This document shows positions 49,883 through 61,308 of a stretch of 64,000 nucleotides of DNA, one piece after another. The stretch comes from Paramecium octaurelia (taxonomy: Eukaryota; Ciliophora; Oligohymenophorea; Peniculida; Parameciidae). The position numbers were made by a program, and so were the translations under genes. The notes below the pieces were generated by a model that was given only the letters and a program-made list of their open reading frames with translations, was not told the DNA's origin and made no database searches. Position 1 is the stretch's first letter; each line of letters begins with the position of its first letter. Where the stretch lies: NCBI GenBank assembly GCA_905182995.1, contig CAJJDP010000065.1:150714-214713 (forward strand), written 5' to 3'.

Positions 49883-51014
49883 TCATGTTTAATTATACAT
49901 TGGATTTCTTAATGACTATTAATGAGGTAACAGGTAAAATTGAGGGTAGGTAAAATAAAAATTTTGATAATTGAAGGGTTAATTGTAAAGAAAAGGGTAG
50001 ACTAGTTAGATAGGTACATTATTAACACCCATTTCAGAAGTTTAAGAATTATCAGAACTTGATTCAGTTTTGACACAAATTTATTTCCTTTTTGTTTCAT
50101 CTAAAATAGTTGAGATGAATATCGGATCATAATTATTGTGTTGGATTATTAGATTTAGAATTTGTAAATCGTCCGTCTTTTCATCAGGGTTCTTCTAAAG
50201 TTGTTAAATATTTACAAATACTTTTTCATTTAAAATTTTTCTTATAATAGAGTTGTACAGATTTTTTATTTGATTATCTGTTCGACCTGGTAATTTTTTA
50301 GAAATTCTTGCCCAATTTTTTTTTGTATTAAAGGCTTCTCTAAGAATAAGAAGTATTTCATCTTAACGAAATTCATTTCTAAATCGATATAATGATTACT
50401 TATTTATGTTTGGATTGGAAACATTGTTATATCGTTCCCGAATTTATTTAGGATACCTTACTGTTTCACTAGTTTTTATAAATTCAATTGTAATCTTTAT
50501 CCAGTCTTTAGGTCCTGGGTATAATCTAACTTAGCAAAATATAATACTATCTTAGTTTAATGAGTAAATCATCTTCTTCTTTTTTCCAAGGCTGTTCTTT
50601 AAGTTTATAATTGAGAAGACTCAACCATTTAGTCAACAAAAGTTCTTCTGAGAGATCCAAGATACTTGATAGTTTCTAGAAGACTTTCCATTAATACTAC
50701 ACAATAATTAATAGTAAAAAGGTCTTACAAGTTCATGAAATTTTATTTAAAGCTTTTCCGTGATTTTAGTGATACACCAAATCAAGAAATACTTTTCTTT
50801 GCATCCCCACTTGTATTTTCTTTTTATCTTAGCTCTAAATTGCTATAATAGTTTTATACTTTTGAAAATCTGTGCTGAAGTATGATATAATTTAAAAAGA
50901 TGTCATTCTTGTATTCGGTATCTTTATAAATTGGCTAATCCGAGGTTAGTCAAGCTCTCTATCTAAAACATCGCTTATAAATTCAAGAAATTCATTCCAA
51001 GTTTGAGGAATCAT
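49883..51014 (-). CDS. R2R3-type Myb-like DNA-binding protein
   Basis: ATG at 51014, TGA at 49885-49883; introns 50835-50859, 50697-50728 and 50526-50547 leave 351 codons. Residues ~115-230 hold two Myb repeats. The first starts PWKKEEDDLLIKLRQLYPG and ends YPKQIRERYNNV; the second has EILLILREAFNTKKNWARIS and KKLPGRTDNQIKNLYNSI, which is the classic R3 recognition helix. The N-terminal ~110 residues are helical and may be a degenerate further repeat. The tail is Tyr/Phe/Pro/Asn-rich and may be an activation domain. It is likely a nuclear transcription regulator; the target is unknown. Confidence 0.85.
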
Positions 51015-52384
51015 TTTAATTCAAAAATAAATTATCTTTTTTATTTTTTCTCTATCCAGATATAAACAAAACTACAGAAAGATCTTAAATTAAATAAATA
51101 AGCAGAGATAAATTAAAATATACAAATATTCCGCAGACAATTGCAAAATGATGAAGTTTAAATTTTAATGTCATAAATTATTTTTTAAGAGGATATAATA
51201 TTTTGATAATTAAATTATCACGTTTAAATTATGTAATATTGATAGCCTTGTTCTCAAGATTAACCAACATAATTAAACTTACATTAAAAATTCATTTTGA
51301 ATTACTTCTAGTGAATAGCTCTAAATTAACTTTGATATTAATACTAAAAATATCAATTATTATTAAATTGATCTATTTTCTTTAGTGTAATTAGTATCAA
51401 AAAATTATAAGCCCATTATTAATAAATACAATACATCAAACTCTATTAAAAAAATTAAACGCGCCAATTTACTTTTATAATCGAGACTTCCTCGATCTAA
51501 AGGTCAATGCATACTAATTAGGGGCGCAAATAATTCACTTTGAGTAGACATCATATGATGGAAGGATCCATTTAATAGTATTAATCATAAGGTAAATTTT
51601 ATTTGGACATGTAAAAATTATTAATCAATTTTAATTATAACTATCTCTTAAATTTAACCATGACTGTCTCTTTTATTGATGCTAAATTTGTCTAAAAATT
51701 TATGAAATAACATTGTGTTTTAATAACGTCGTTATAATAAAATATATGGGAATGTTATTGATCAATACATTATGTCTTTTTTTTTTATTAAACTAATTTA
51801 TTTTATCTAAGTTATTTTAAAAAAATTTAATAATTGATAATGTCTTTGTTAATTAAATAATGGTTAAGACTTATAAAGGATGATAAAAATTATAATTATA
51901 AATATTGCTAAAACTTGAACAAGTATAAAAATGCCATTAGGCTTGAATGATTTAATTTTAAACTACAACAATTGTCCTTAAATAAAAGTATAAATTCTTT
52001 TTTAATATGAAAACCCTGAATTTCGCCAGTTAGTCATTAGATGTTGGTGTTTATAAAACTTTCTCATGTTTCTTTATATAAATTTTTAACATAAAATAGC
52101 TAAAAAAGGAAAATTATATTCAACGCATAAAGTTAAATTATGATTTTCAAATAACTTTTAGAAAAACTTGTTTCAAATTAGAGGAACGATTATATTTTAT
52201 TGATTGTTCATGCCTATATTAAGTAATATAATAATAAGTGATATTATAAGAAAAGTAAAATTAAGGAAAATTAAAATCGAATGAAGCCTAACTACCCATT
52301 CTATTTTCCACTGTATTCAGGTTTTTAATAAGCCTGATAGCCAATACTATGATGATGAATAATTAATCTAAAATATTGTAAAAA
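51015..52384. other. Long AT-rich intergenic region with one GC-rich structured island
   Basis: This 1.37-kb gap separates the Myb and scramblase genes. No convincing coding frame is seen. A short GC-rich inverted-repeat island lies at 51461-51527 (listed separately). A scramblase extension through a 21-nt intron down to about 52210 cannot be excluded. Confidence 0.5.
51461..51527. ncRNA. Candidate structured RNA (nested inverted repeats)
   Basis: In otherwise very AT-rich DNA, GCGCCAATT (51461-51469) can pair with AATT...GGCGC (51516-51527, small bulge). Inside, ATCGAG/CTCGAT form a perfect 6-bp stem with a 5-nt loop (51480-51496). I recognise no known RNA family, and no clear Pol III boxes were found. 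Strand is unknown. Confidence 0.3.
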
Positions 52385-53258
52385 TCACATGGAATTTTAA
52401 TTCTAATCTTAAGGAGATTCTTCGAAATAATTAAAGTCTATGAATAAGGCAGCTGCTAATAAAAGAGCCTTCTATCTACTGGTGGATTACCCTGGAAACA
52501 TTAATCTAAAGTTTGTTGCATCTACATTACATAATGCATTGCAAAACCCTGCAGATTCTTTCCACAATTCCGAAACTTTCTTAAATATACTAATCACAGT
52601 TTACCTATCCTTGTGAATCCAAGATATCAAATCTAGCTCTTTAGCATGCTTCACAAGGTAATTACACTAAAAATGGCCATTGACAACAACTTCCTTTAAC
52701 AGAATATAATAATGTATTATTCTCATCTCTTATTTCAACTCCCTTATCACAACACATAAATGGATAACATATAAAGCCAATTTTTCCACCATTTTAAAGT
52801 TAAACTTCCATCACAGGTCTGAAATTAAATATTTTGATTACCGAGCTAGACAAAGAAATGTGCATTTGAACTCTCTACTCAGTCTAAATACTGTATTTGT
52901 GTCTTATTTTTAGTCATATTATTTGACTTTCAAATCAAAAGCTCGACAAGCTCCTGGAAGACAATTTCTTTGCCAACAGCTGCTTTCCTCCTTACATTTA
53001 AAGATAGGAGCTTGGTGCTTAAAATCGGGTTTATTTCCCATGGTATCGGATTAATACACATAATAAACATTTTTTTTCTCGCAGAATCCCAAAGATTCTA
53101 AATAGTCAGGACGTTATTTGATGAAAACACTTTAACATCTAGATATAGCATCTAAACCTGAATTAAAAGAGGTCTAGATTTCTAAAAATGATTACATCTA
53201 TCTACCCAGGGTTAATATATTGCTGCTAAGGTTATTAGTATGCTGGTTAATATTACAT
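52385..53258 (-). CDS. Phospholipid scramblase family protein
   Basis: ATG at 53258, TGA at 52387-52385; introns 53174-53195 (TAG), 52819-52841 (CAG) and 52580-52604 (AAG) leave 268 codons. The start MQYQPAYQQPQQQY is the Pro/Gln-rich head common in scramblases. Then come LESLGFCEKKNVYYVYQSDT, the Cys-rich CKEESSCWQRNCLPGACRAF, FICYPFMCCDKGVEIRDENN and, at the C-terminus, KALLLAAALFIDFNYFEES, which matches the conserved scramblase calcium-site/membrane helix. These proteins exchange phospholipids between leaflets. An ATG at 53041 is internal; upstream codons are clearly coding. The last residues depend on whether a 21-nt intron near the stop is used. Confidence 0.85.
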
Positions 53259-53583
53259 TTTTTGCAAAATTTATTTTATTAATTGTGAATTTGGTTTATT
53301 TAGTTAAGAAATAACAACAATTTTATTTATAGAGAAAATGATGATTTTAAGTTGAATCAAAAACATAAAAGGAATTAATAAAATTCTTAACAAAAAATGC
53401 TTTAATATTTAAAGATTAATTAACACATTCTAAAAATAAATATTTAATTATTATTTCCATTGATAAAATAGCTTTTAGATTCATTTATTTAAAAACCATT
53501 GTATATCAATTATCTTGAGATCAAATAAGTGTACTATTGGAACCAACCAGTTTTATTAATTAAAATAATAAAATAATTAAATC
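53259..53583. other. Intergenic promoter gap between divergent genes
   Basis: 325 bp of AT-rich DNA between the starts of the scramblase and histidine-phosphatase genes. No frame or repeat is seen; it presumably carries both promoters. Confidence 0.5.
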
Positions 53584-54317
53584 ATGAAAATTTATTATGT
53601 GAGACACGGACAATCCATGAATAATATCATCAATGATCTTTCAGATCAAGAATATGAAAAGAATCGTCAATAAGATCCTTCTCTTTCTGAATAAGGTATC
53701 AAATAGGTAAGACTATTGACTGATTATCTTAAATTAAAAAAGGTTGAATTTGAAGAAATTAGATGTTCACCTTAATAAAGAGCTATTCAAACCGCATAAT
53801 TACTTAGTGAAGGATTTAAAGTTCCTCTAAAAATATAACAAAATCTACACGAAAAAGGAGGTAATTAACAATTGAATAAAGGATTTCCTGGATTAACAAG
53901 AAAGTAATTATTTAGAATATTAATAGAGAGTTTTAGAATCAATATCCAGGGTTTGAAATAGATGAATTAATACAAGATGCAGGTTGGTATTTTAAGGATA
54001 AAAGGGAAACAGATGAAGAATGTACATAAAGAGCAGAAAAAGTACTTTAAGATTTACAGAAAGAAACAAAAAAATCTATATTAATAATTGGACATGGAAA
54101 TTTTATGGATTAAGTAATGGGTATTGTTTGTGGAAGAGCTTAAAACTCAAAATATTTTTATTATCATTAAAATTGTGGCATTACATTACTCAAAAATGAT
54201 GGCTATGGATTTGAGATAGATTATTATAATGATTATTCCTTTCTTGATATGCATTACATTAACACCGGAGAAGACTTACTCTTAAAAAGACTTGCCAATT
54301 ATAAAGGAAAAATTTGA
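53584..54317 (+). CDS. Histidine phosphatase (phosphoglycerate mutase-like) superfamily protein
   Basis: ATG at 53584, TGA at 54315-54317; one 23-nt intron at 53904-53926 leaves 237 codons. The catalytic RHG motif is at the very start (MKIYYVRHGQSMNN). The arginine SPQQRAIQTAQLL follows near residue 75, and the second histidine is in ILIIGHGNFMDQVMG near 165. This is the full catalytic set of branch-1 histidine phosphatases (phosphohistidine intermediate). The substrate cannot be told from sequence: the enzyme could be a mutase-like phosphatase. The length is normal for the family. Confidence 0.9.
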
Positions 54318-54809
54318 AAAAAATCATAATCATAAATTTAATAGTTTATTATTATTTTATCCATAAGTTTATCAAAAAAAGTAATCTATTTTTATTGATG
54401 AATATCTCTATTAAACCTATTTCTGAATTAAGTAACATAATAGTGCCAAATATATAAACTAGCATCTAAATGTATTTCTTAAATCATCAAAATTATTAAA
54501 AAATGAGTGAAAAAATTGAATTATATTGATCATATATAAGGGTTAATTAGATATTAAATAAAAGTAATGCAATCGCCTTTGAGAGAAAGATATATAAGAA
54601 ATTATTCCTTAAGTACGATCTTTGGGCATCAATTATTTTATTCTTATTTACTTTTCAGACTGGAAAAAACAATTAGATGATAAACTAAATATCTATACTC
54701 ATCATAGAATCTTTAGTAAAGGGTATCAATTAACATCAAAGCATTAAGAATTTTGGGATTGTTCATACTTAAAAATTCTATGAAAAATTATATTTTATTA
54801 AAAATAATT
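54318..54809. other. Intergenic stretch
   Basis: 492 bp between two plus-strand genes. A short frame from an ATG at about 54567 runs 37 codons and stops; it is probably chance. Nothing else is recognisable. Confidence 0.45.
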
Positions 54810-56491
54810 ATGTTATAATCATTTTTACTTAGTTTGGCATCTGGTATTGTGCTATTCATAGTGTACATGTATCACAGGGCCAATTTATCAGAGGGATCAG
54901 CTAACTATAGGTATTATAACGAAGCTGTGAAAGGAATGTCAAGATGGTTGGAATAGACGGTTGATTTAACATAATCTCATTTTTAACCATGCAAGTATAG
55001 GAGTTTAACATACATAGAAATTGTGGATATGAGATTGCACTAGTGCATGATAATTTTTATTGTCTAAGAAGTGACCTTTTTAAATTGTTACATCCTGAAG
55101 TTGTAGTATAAGATCAAATGGTATTAAGAGATTATGGTGGGTAAGATTTGGCAAGAAAGATCATACAACAAAATATGTATGATGCTTTGCCGAGCTTTGT
55201 ATAGACAAGGTAAATTGAAATTGGATATCATTAAACTCCCCTGGAGACATCAGTAGTATATCCATATGCTAAAAACTATTTTCGAACTCATACATTTGGA
55301 AAATAGGCAGGTTGTATTTTCTAAAAGTATTTCCATGTTCCAGGCCAAGAGGAAATTGCATTAAAATCAAATCAATCAATCCATTTTCATAATTATATTG
55401 ATAATTTAAAATAAGAAAATAAAAGTACAGCATGTATCAAAGATGCTAGTTATGAAAAGCCAACATTCAGAATGTGGTTGAAAGAAGAGTGCGAGAATTT
55501 CTTTGAAATCATAAACACAAAGCAATATAAAGATAAATTGGAGAATGAGGGGATCTAATACATCTACAAAACAAATAGACATTTAGGCAATGGAATATTA
55601 CTTTTAGATTATTAGAATGAAAAGATAATTAGATCATGGTACAAAGATAGTCTAGGTTGTGGGCGCAATCTTTCATAAGTGATAATTCAAGAGTACCTTA
55701 AGAATCCTTATTTATTTAAGGGTCATAAGATGGAATTTAGATCTTATTTTTAGATTGCATCCACAAATCCACCCATCTTATATGGATATAAGAAGGCGTT
55801 GATTAAACAATGCGCTTTAAAGTTTGATTTGTTGGATTTCACTAAAGAGGCACATGTTTGTAATACAGCTGTAACAAAAACACATAAATAAACAACAGGA
55901 TAAGAATAAGATGACGATCTCTATATAGACTGGAACTTAGAAGAGTTACAAGATATTTTGTTAGAGTAAGGTAAAATAAAGTCGCGTAATTGGTTGAATG
56001 AGGAACTTTACCCTTAAATTATGAGAAAGATAACTCATCTATTTTTTTCAGTAGAAAAGTATCTTTTGAAGGACAGTAGAGTTGGGGAGTTTTTTGGAGT
56101 GGATTTCATACTTGATGATGATTTGAATTTATGGATATTCGAATGCAATAGAAATCCTAATTTTTTAGCAGTGACAGAGGGAAGAAAGGAGAAGTTTGGG
56201 AAACTGATTCCTGACATGTTGGAAATCTAAATGCAATTAGTTAGAAGCAGATATAAAAGGATTAGAGAGTTCATGTACAATACACTATTACCAGCGATAA
56301 AAGCTAGATAGTTTCAATAGTAGCAGGAGAAGTTAAAGGAGGAATTTCTATAATTGATGAAGGATAGATTTGAGCCAGAATACAAATTATCAACTGGTAA
56401 CTTGGCTGAATTGGCATATATTGGGGATGGATAGTTTAATGGATACATAAAGAAGGAATGTTTAGAATCAAGTAGAGTATTAAAAAAGTGA
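54810..56491 (+). CDS. Tubulin-tyrosine-ligase-like (TTLL) protein with N-terminal membrane anchor
   Basis: ATG at 54810, TGA at 56489-56491; one 23-nt intron at 54995-55017 leaves 553 codons. Residues ~4-22 form a hydrophobic segment (SFLLSLASGIVLFIVYMYHR), read as a signal anchor. The body shows TTL/ATP-grasp features: KTNRHLGNGILLLD, VIIQEYLKNPYLFKGHKMEF followed by RSYFQIAST, and near residue 440 FFGVDFILDDDLNLWIFECN with RNP. TTLL enzymes ligate Tyr, Glu or Gly to tubulin or other proteins. A membrane anchor would put the catalytic part outside the cytosol if type II, which is unusual. The family is likely; activity is not certain because metal-site residues are only partly visible. Confidence 0.75.
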
Positions 56492-56523
56492 ATATATTTA
56501 ATCATAATAAATTAAATTATTAA

Positions 56524-59500
56524 ATGTTTGCTTAAAAATAGATTACTAACAAGTTATTATTGACCAAGCTTAGAGAAGTTGAAGAAAGAAATGATACCTA
56601 GTCAGCTCCCTCCTTTATGAATCAAACTGTTACTAATAATAACCAGCATATCAGTGATTAAATTAGAAAGGCAAAACAAGAGGCATTAAGTTTACACACA
56701 AGTTGTAAGTCAACCTAGCATTCTCCGAAGGCTTCATTAGATCTTTCGGAATTTATTAAGCAAACTAAAATCTAATAAATTACCCAATAAAAATTGTTGA
56801 TGGATAAAAAGTTCTAAAGACTTACAATTTCGAAAGTTCGTGATGATGTAAGCCATTTTTATGATTAAATTCGATAACCTGCCACAACAAGTATGTCAAT
56901 TTTCATAAATAGGGGAGTAACGCAGTTTTTAGCCCAGACGTTAAGGGACAACTTTCCATAAGAAATCAAGAAGTGGTTAACAAATTCATCTAATCGATAT
57001 GAAGGAATATTAAAAATTAGAAGTTGGTTTGAATAAGGAAATATCCTCCTTGCATACAGAAGATCCTGGAGGGAGAGTTTAGAGTATCCAACTAAAAGAT
57101 TGGTTCTAAAAATAATAGTCTGGAGATCTGATACCCTTATTAACAGTTACAATGAACGAATTGATTAAATCGTTGAAAAGAGAATGTTTAGAAAGAGGAG
57201 AATTAGTTGAATAAATTTGGGACAAAGTTATTCAAATGGTAAATAAAATTAAATTTGATGCTGAAATATTGCTTAAGAAAAATGATGTCTAAGTAATGGA
57301 TGAATAGGCGAGAGTGTATTTTATTTATTAAGAAAAAATGTCAGACTTATAAACTCAAATTTAGGATGTCTAACTTAAATACACTCAAGAAGTCATTCAA
57401 CATAATGTAAGTAAATAGGAATATAAGGAATTGGAGGCAAATTTCAAAAAAAACAGAGCATAATTAAATGATCTAAGAAAGATTGCCTCGTTTTTATAAA
57501 AGAAATTAAAATAATCTCACTAAGAAATTGAAATTCTCAACAGAAAGCTATAAATAATAACTTAGAAGTAATTAGAATCATAATAATAATTACAAAGAGA
57601 TATAAACAGTAGTCACCAATAAGTTAATAGCTAAAAGATTTTAATAAAGTAAGAGAGCATGTTTTCGTAAAGGTAATCATAAGTTTTGCAACCTCCTCTA
57701 TTAAATCAGCCATAACAATCCTAGCCACAGAAGATATTGTAACATATCACTAATTCCAATTAAATTTAATCAGGACGAAGAATGTCTTATTTAGGTAATT
57801 CTCAAGTTCAATAAACCTAACAGGAGAAATCAAGTTCATCGGATGAAGATGACTTAATGGATGGATTATTGGATGATAAAAATATCATAGAGATGGACAA
57901 TATGGTGATGAACATGGATAAGATCATTAAAGTAGCCTGTGTAGAGACCTAAGTTGAACCCGACATACTTAATTTATATTAAAAGACTTAGGAGATACAA
58001 ACAAATATTGTGATGATGGCTAAAGATTTCAATCTGATAACTGATACTTAGACTAAAATTCAAAGTGTGTTGGAGCAGTACAAGCAAAGAAGCCAAGTTG
58101 AAGAGACTCTCAAATTGTGTGAGGATAAAGCAAATAAAGCCTTTTCTGGTCGATAATTGAATTAGATAATTGAATCTAAATTTCTGAATAAAGATATCCC
58201 TTCTCCAGGAGTGACTAAATTAAATTAACTAAGACAAGATTCCTTTAGATCTAAGAAAGCTGTGAACTAGTCAATTGAATAGGTAACTAGTAATGATCAG
58301 AGTATGGATATCAATTCTGATCGATATTTAGACTTAGATAAAGTGAAAACATTAGTGATAATGATGCAAAGTTTGGAGAATAAAAACAAGGAATTGCAAT
58401 ACATAATTGAATAGATGAATGAGAGATGCAATTAACACATGGTAGAATTAGAGGATACAAGAAGCAGAGCAGTGTCTATTGGTACATTTAAGATTTTAAA
58501 AGAATAATAATAATAATAATAGTAGACTTAAAAATAGTTGGAGGGAGAATCATCTTCTGAGTAATTTGCAAAATTCAATTCATCTTAAAAAATGATTAGA
58601 AAATAGAGAGATAACAAGAAGTTAAATTAAGCAAAACTGATTTTCAAAGGTCCTTAATTAGGCCAGAAGGTCAATATAGTTTATGAATTCTAAAAGGTGA
58701 ATGCAGGTCCACAATTAGTTGAGAAAATCAAATTAAAGTAATTACCTAAAATTAAACATTTTATGCCTTTAAAATTATTATTAAAACAGATCACAGTAAT
58801 CTATTAGGATAGAATATAATAATAGAAGGATAATCAGGCGTTTAAAGATTAAGATATGGCTTCATTTGTTTATAGTTATTTTCTTTAATAATTTGGCATA
58901 AAGAAAATAGCAGAGTAAAAATTTTTGATTCTTATAGTTTCAGTTAAACATTATAAATAATTAGTAAGAATAAACAATTTTGCAAAATTCTTAGGATTAT
59001 TTGATGACTGTGTTAATTACACAATAGATGAGATGAAAAAATACTTGGAGGCTTTTGATTACGTTACAAATGTGTCAACTCTTGGTGTCTTGATTGGAGA
59101 TTAGGAATCTGAGGTCCGATATTTTGTGCCTTATGTCAGAGCATAATAATATATAGGGATGTTTGCAGATTCTAGAATGACTGTTGAAGAGAAAGAAGAA
59201 CTCAAAAAGGAATTAGATCTATTAAAAGAAGTAGATACAAAAACATCTAATAGATAACCTGTGATAGATTTTGATTAGTTTATGATTCAAATGTTCGTGA
59301 AGTATAAAATCTTGGTAAGCAGGGCCAAGGAATATGTTATTAATGCATTTGCTGCATGTGATTTAGGTAATCAAAGTATTATATATTAATTAGATGGCAA
59401 TGGAATGTGTAATTTTGAAGAATGGTATTTATTGCTTAGACATATAGAACCTGATAGATTGACTAATGATGAGATTTCTGAAATTTTCTTCACAAATGCT

Positions 59501-60009
59501 GATTTATTAATTAAGGGAGAGCAGAATTTTTCATTTGAAAAGTTTGCTGTAGTGTGTGTGGAGTATGGATTATTTTCAGAGGAAGCTTAGAATTAATTCT
59601 TATAGATAAAGGGCACGAAAACAGAGATTATGATATAGGTAGAAATTGATAATAATGTGGATAGTTTTAAAAATTAATTGATGGATGGGTTGGATAGAGG
59701 AAGGTAATAGAATAAAGATTTGAATAATTGACATTGTTGGAAACAGAGAAAATAGATTCGTGGAGAGAGATCATCGAAACTTTGGAGAGAAAGATCCTTG
59801 ATTTGAAAGAGCATTTAACATAGGCTGGAGTTGAGAAGAAAGTGAAGCCGCTTTTAATTGCTAATTTACTGTTGAATAAGGAATCTGAGATGTTATTAGA
59901 ATTGTAAGAAGATATGGAGGATGACGGATCACCAAAGGCTAAGGGATTGCAATAAAATTTTGGTTCGAATGAATCTATTCGTATACAAATGGATATTATA
60001 AAGGAATGA
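56524..60009 (+). CDS. Large coiled-coil protein with C-terminal EF-hand region
   Basis: ATG at 56524, TGA at 60007-60009; introns 56891-56912, 59367-59393 and 59689-59717 leave 1,136 codons. Residues ~180-360 are heptad coiled coil (VYFIYQEKMSDLQTQIQDVQ), then a Gln/Ser-rich acidic linker with SSSSDEDDLMDGLL. A folded ~330-residue region follows. A degenerate EF-hand is read as DLDGNGMCNFEEW (residues ~945-960) only after splicing 59367-59393. The C-terminus is again helical. The order (coiled coil, folded region, EF-hand) suggests a cytoskeletal or ciliary protein. The last intron (29 nt, AAG) is inferred from the frame; a real frameshift there is the alternative. Confidence 0.8.
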
Positions 60010-60030
60010 TGAATTAAAATTAATATATAT

Positions 60031-61308
60031 ATGTTTTCTTCACTATCTGCAGGGTATGATGATTTATGGAAGGCCATAATTCGACCTCCAAGAGATAACG
60101 AGTACACTGAATAGGATTTAGGTAAGATAAGCATGTATATTTAGGTCCCAGTCAATTTAAAATTTAGGGAGTAATGATCAAGAGAACTGATTTTTAAATC
60201 AAAAATAAGAGAGGCCTCAAATTGGAATGCTCATTTTTTGAGCCCATTCAAAAACCATGTGAGTAATTGCCATGCGTAATATACTTGCATGGTAATAGTA
60301 GTAGCAGGTTAGAATGCTTGGCTTCTTTGGATGGACTTCTTCAGGTATTCAAAATATAAATATGAAAAGCAATATATCTAAGTGTTCAGTTTTGATTTTG
60401 CTGGTTGTGGCAAATCGGAAGGAGACTACATATCCTTAGGATGGTACGAGAGAGATGATGTTGAAATAGTAGTTGACTGGTTGCGTTAAAGCAATAAAGT
60501 TTCGACCATAGGATTGTGGGGTCGATCAATGGGTGCAGTCACTGCTTTAATGCATGCTGATAGAGATCCTAGCATAGCTGGCTTAGTTTTGGACAGTGCA
60601 TTTTCAAATTTAAAGACCTTGGCAGAAGAGTTAGCAAAATAATATGCTCAAAAAGTACCCTCTTTTGCTATCTCTGCTGGATTGTCTATGATAAGAAAAA
60701 CTATTTAATCAAAAGCCAATTTTGATATAGAGAACATCAATCCCCTTAAGAATCATGTTTCTAAGGCTTTCATTCCTGCATTCTTCATTGCAGCCGATGA
60801 GGATACTTTTGTATTACCTCATCACACTAAGAAATTACATGAAGCTTATGCTGGAGATAAAAATATTGTAATAGATATTATCTTTATTTAAATAGTCCAT
60901 TGTTCCTGGAGATCATAATTCCAAGAGGCCATCCTTTGCTATGAACTCGATAGCAATCTTCTTTTATAATACTCTGTAAGTGAAGCATTTAGTTCCTGAA
61001 TACAAGGTATTTGATAAAAATATTTAAAGCAGCCTGATCATAAATCTGACAATAATCAATAATTTTAGGAGGCCGACTTTTTAAATAATTATCACAATCA
61101 CGTTGGGAATGCATTTTAAGTCTAGGGAGCAATGAATGAATTTGATGAAGATGAAGAGTTAAGGAGAGCAATAGAGGAAAGTCTTAAAATAAGTAATTCT
61201 GAACCTAACCAATAAAATTAATAAAACTCATAAAATAGACCACAAGTTTAACCATATAAACAACCCGAAGATCTGTTAAAATTCTCAGATGATGAGAGTT
61301 TGCTATGA
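60031..61308 (+). CDS. Alpha/beta hydrolase with C-terminal ubiquitin-interacting motif
   Basis: ATG at 60031, TGA at 61306-61308; introns 60122-60144, 60345-60369 (AAG), 60868-60895 and 61007-61029 (AAG) leave 393 codons. The hydrolase fold is complete: IYLHGNSSSR (oxyanion HGN), FDFAGCGKSEGDY, nucleophile elbow GLWGRSMGAV (Ser), acid AADEDTFV (Asp) and VPGDHNSKRP (His). The arrangement resembles ABHD17/Bem46-type serine hydrolases. Near the end EFDEDEELRRAIEESLKIS is a typical ubiquitin-interacting motif (acidic patch, Ala, Ser). The lipid or protein substrate is unknown. It starts 22 bp after the coiled-coil/EF-hand gene's stop. The 3' part from 60786 is repeated after the N. Confidence 0.85.

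Noticed and set aside
52208-52385. C-terminal extension of the scramblase through a 21-nt intron at about 52367-52387
   Set aside because: The extended frame runs into low-complexity Leu/Tyr sequence. Ending at the first TGA after the conserved helix is simpler, though the extension is not disproved.
59667-60134. 155-residue minus-strand frame across the gap between the EF-hand and hydrolase genes
   Set aside because: Both plus-strand genes are well supported over this interval; the minus frame is antisense composition only.
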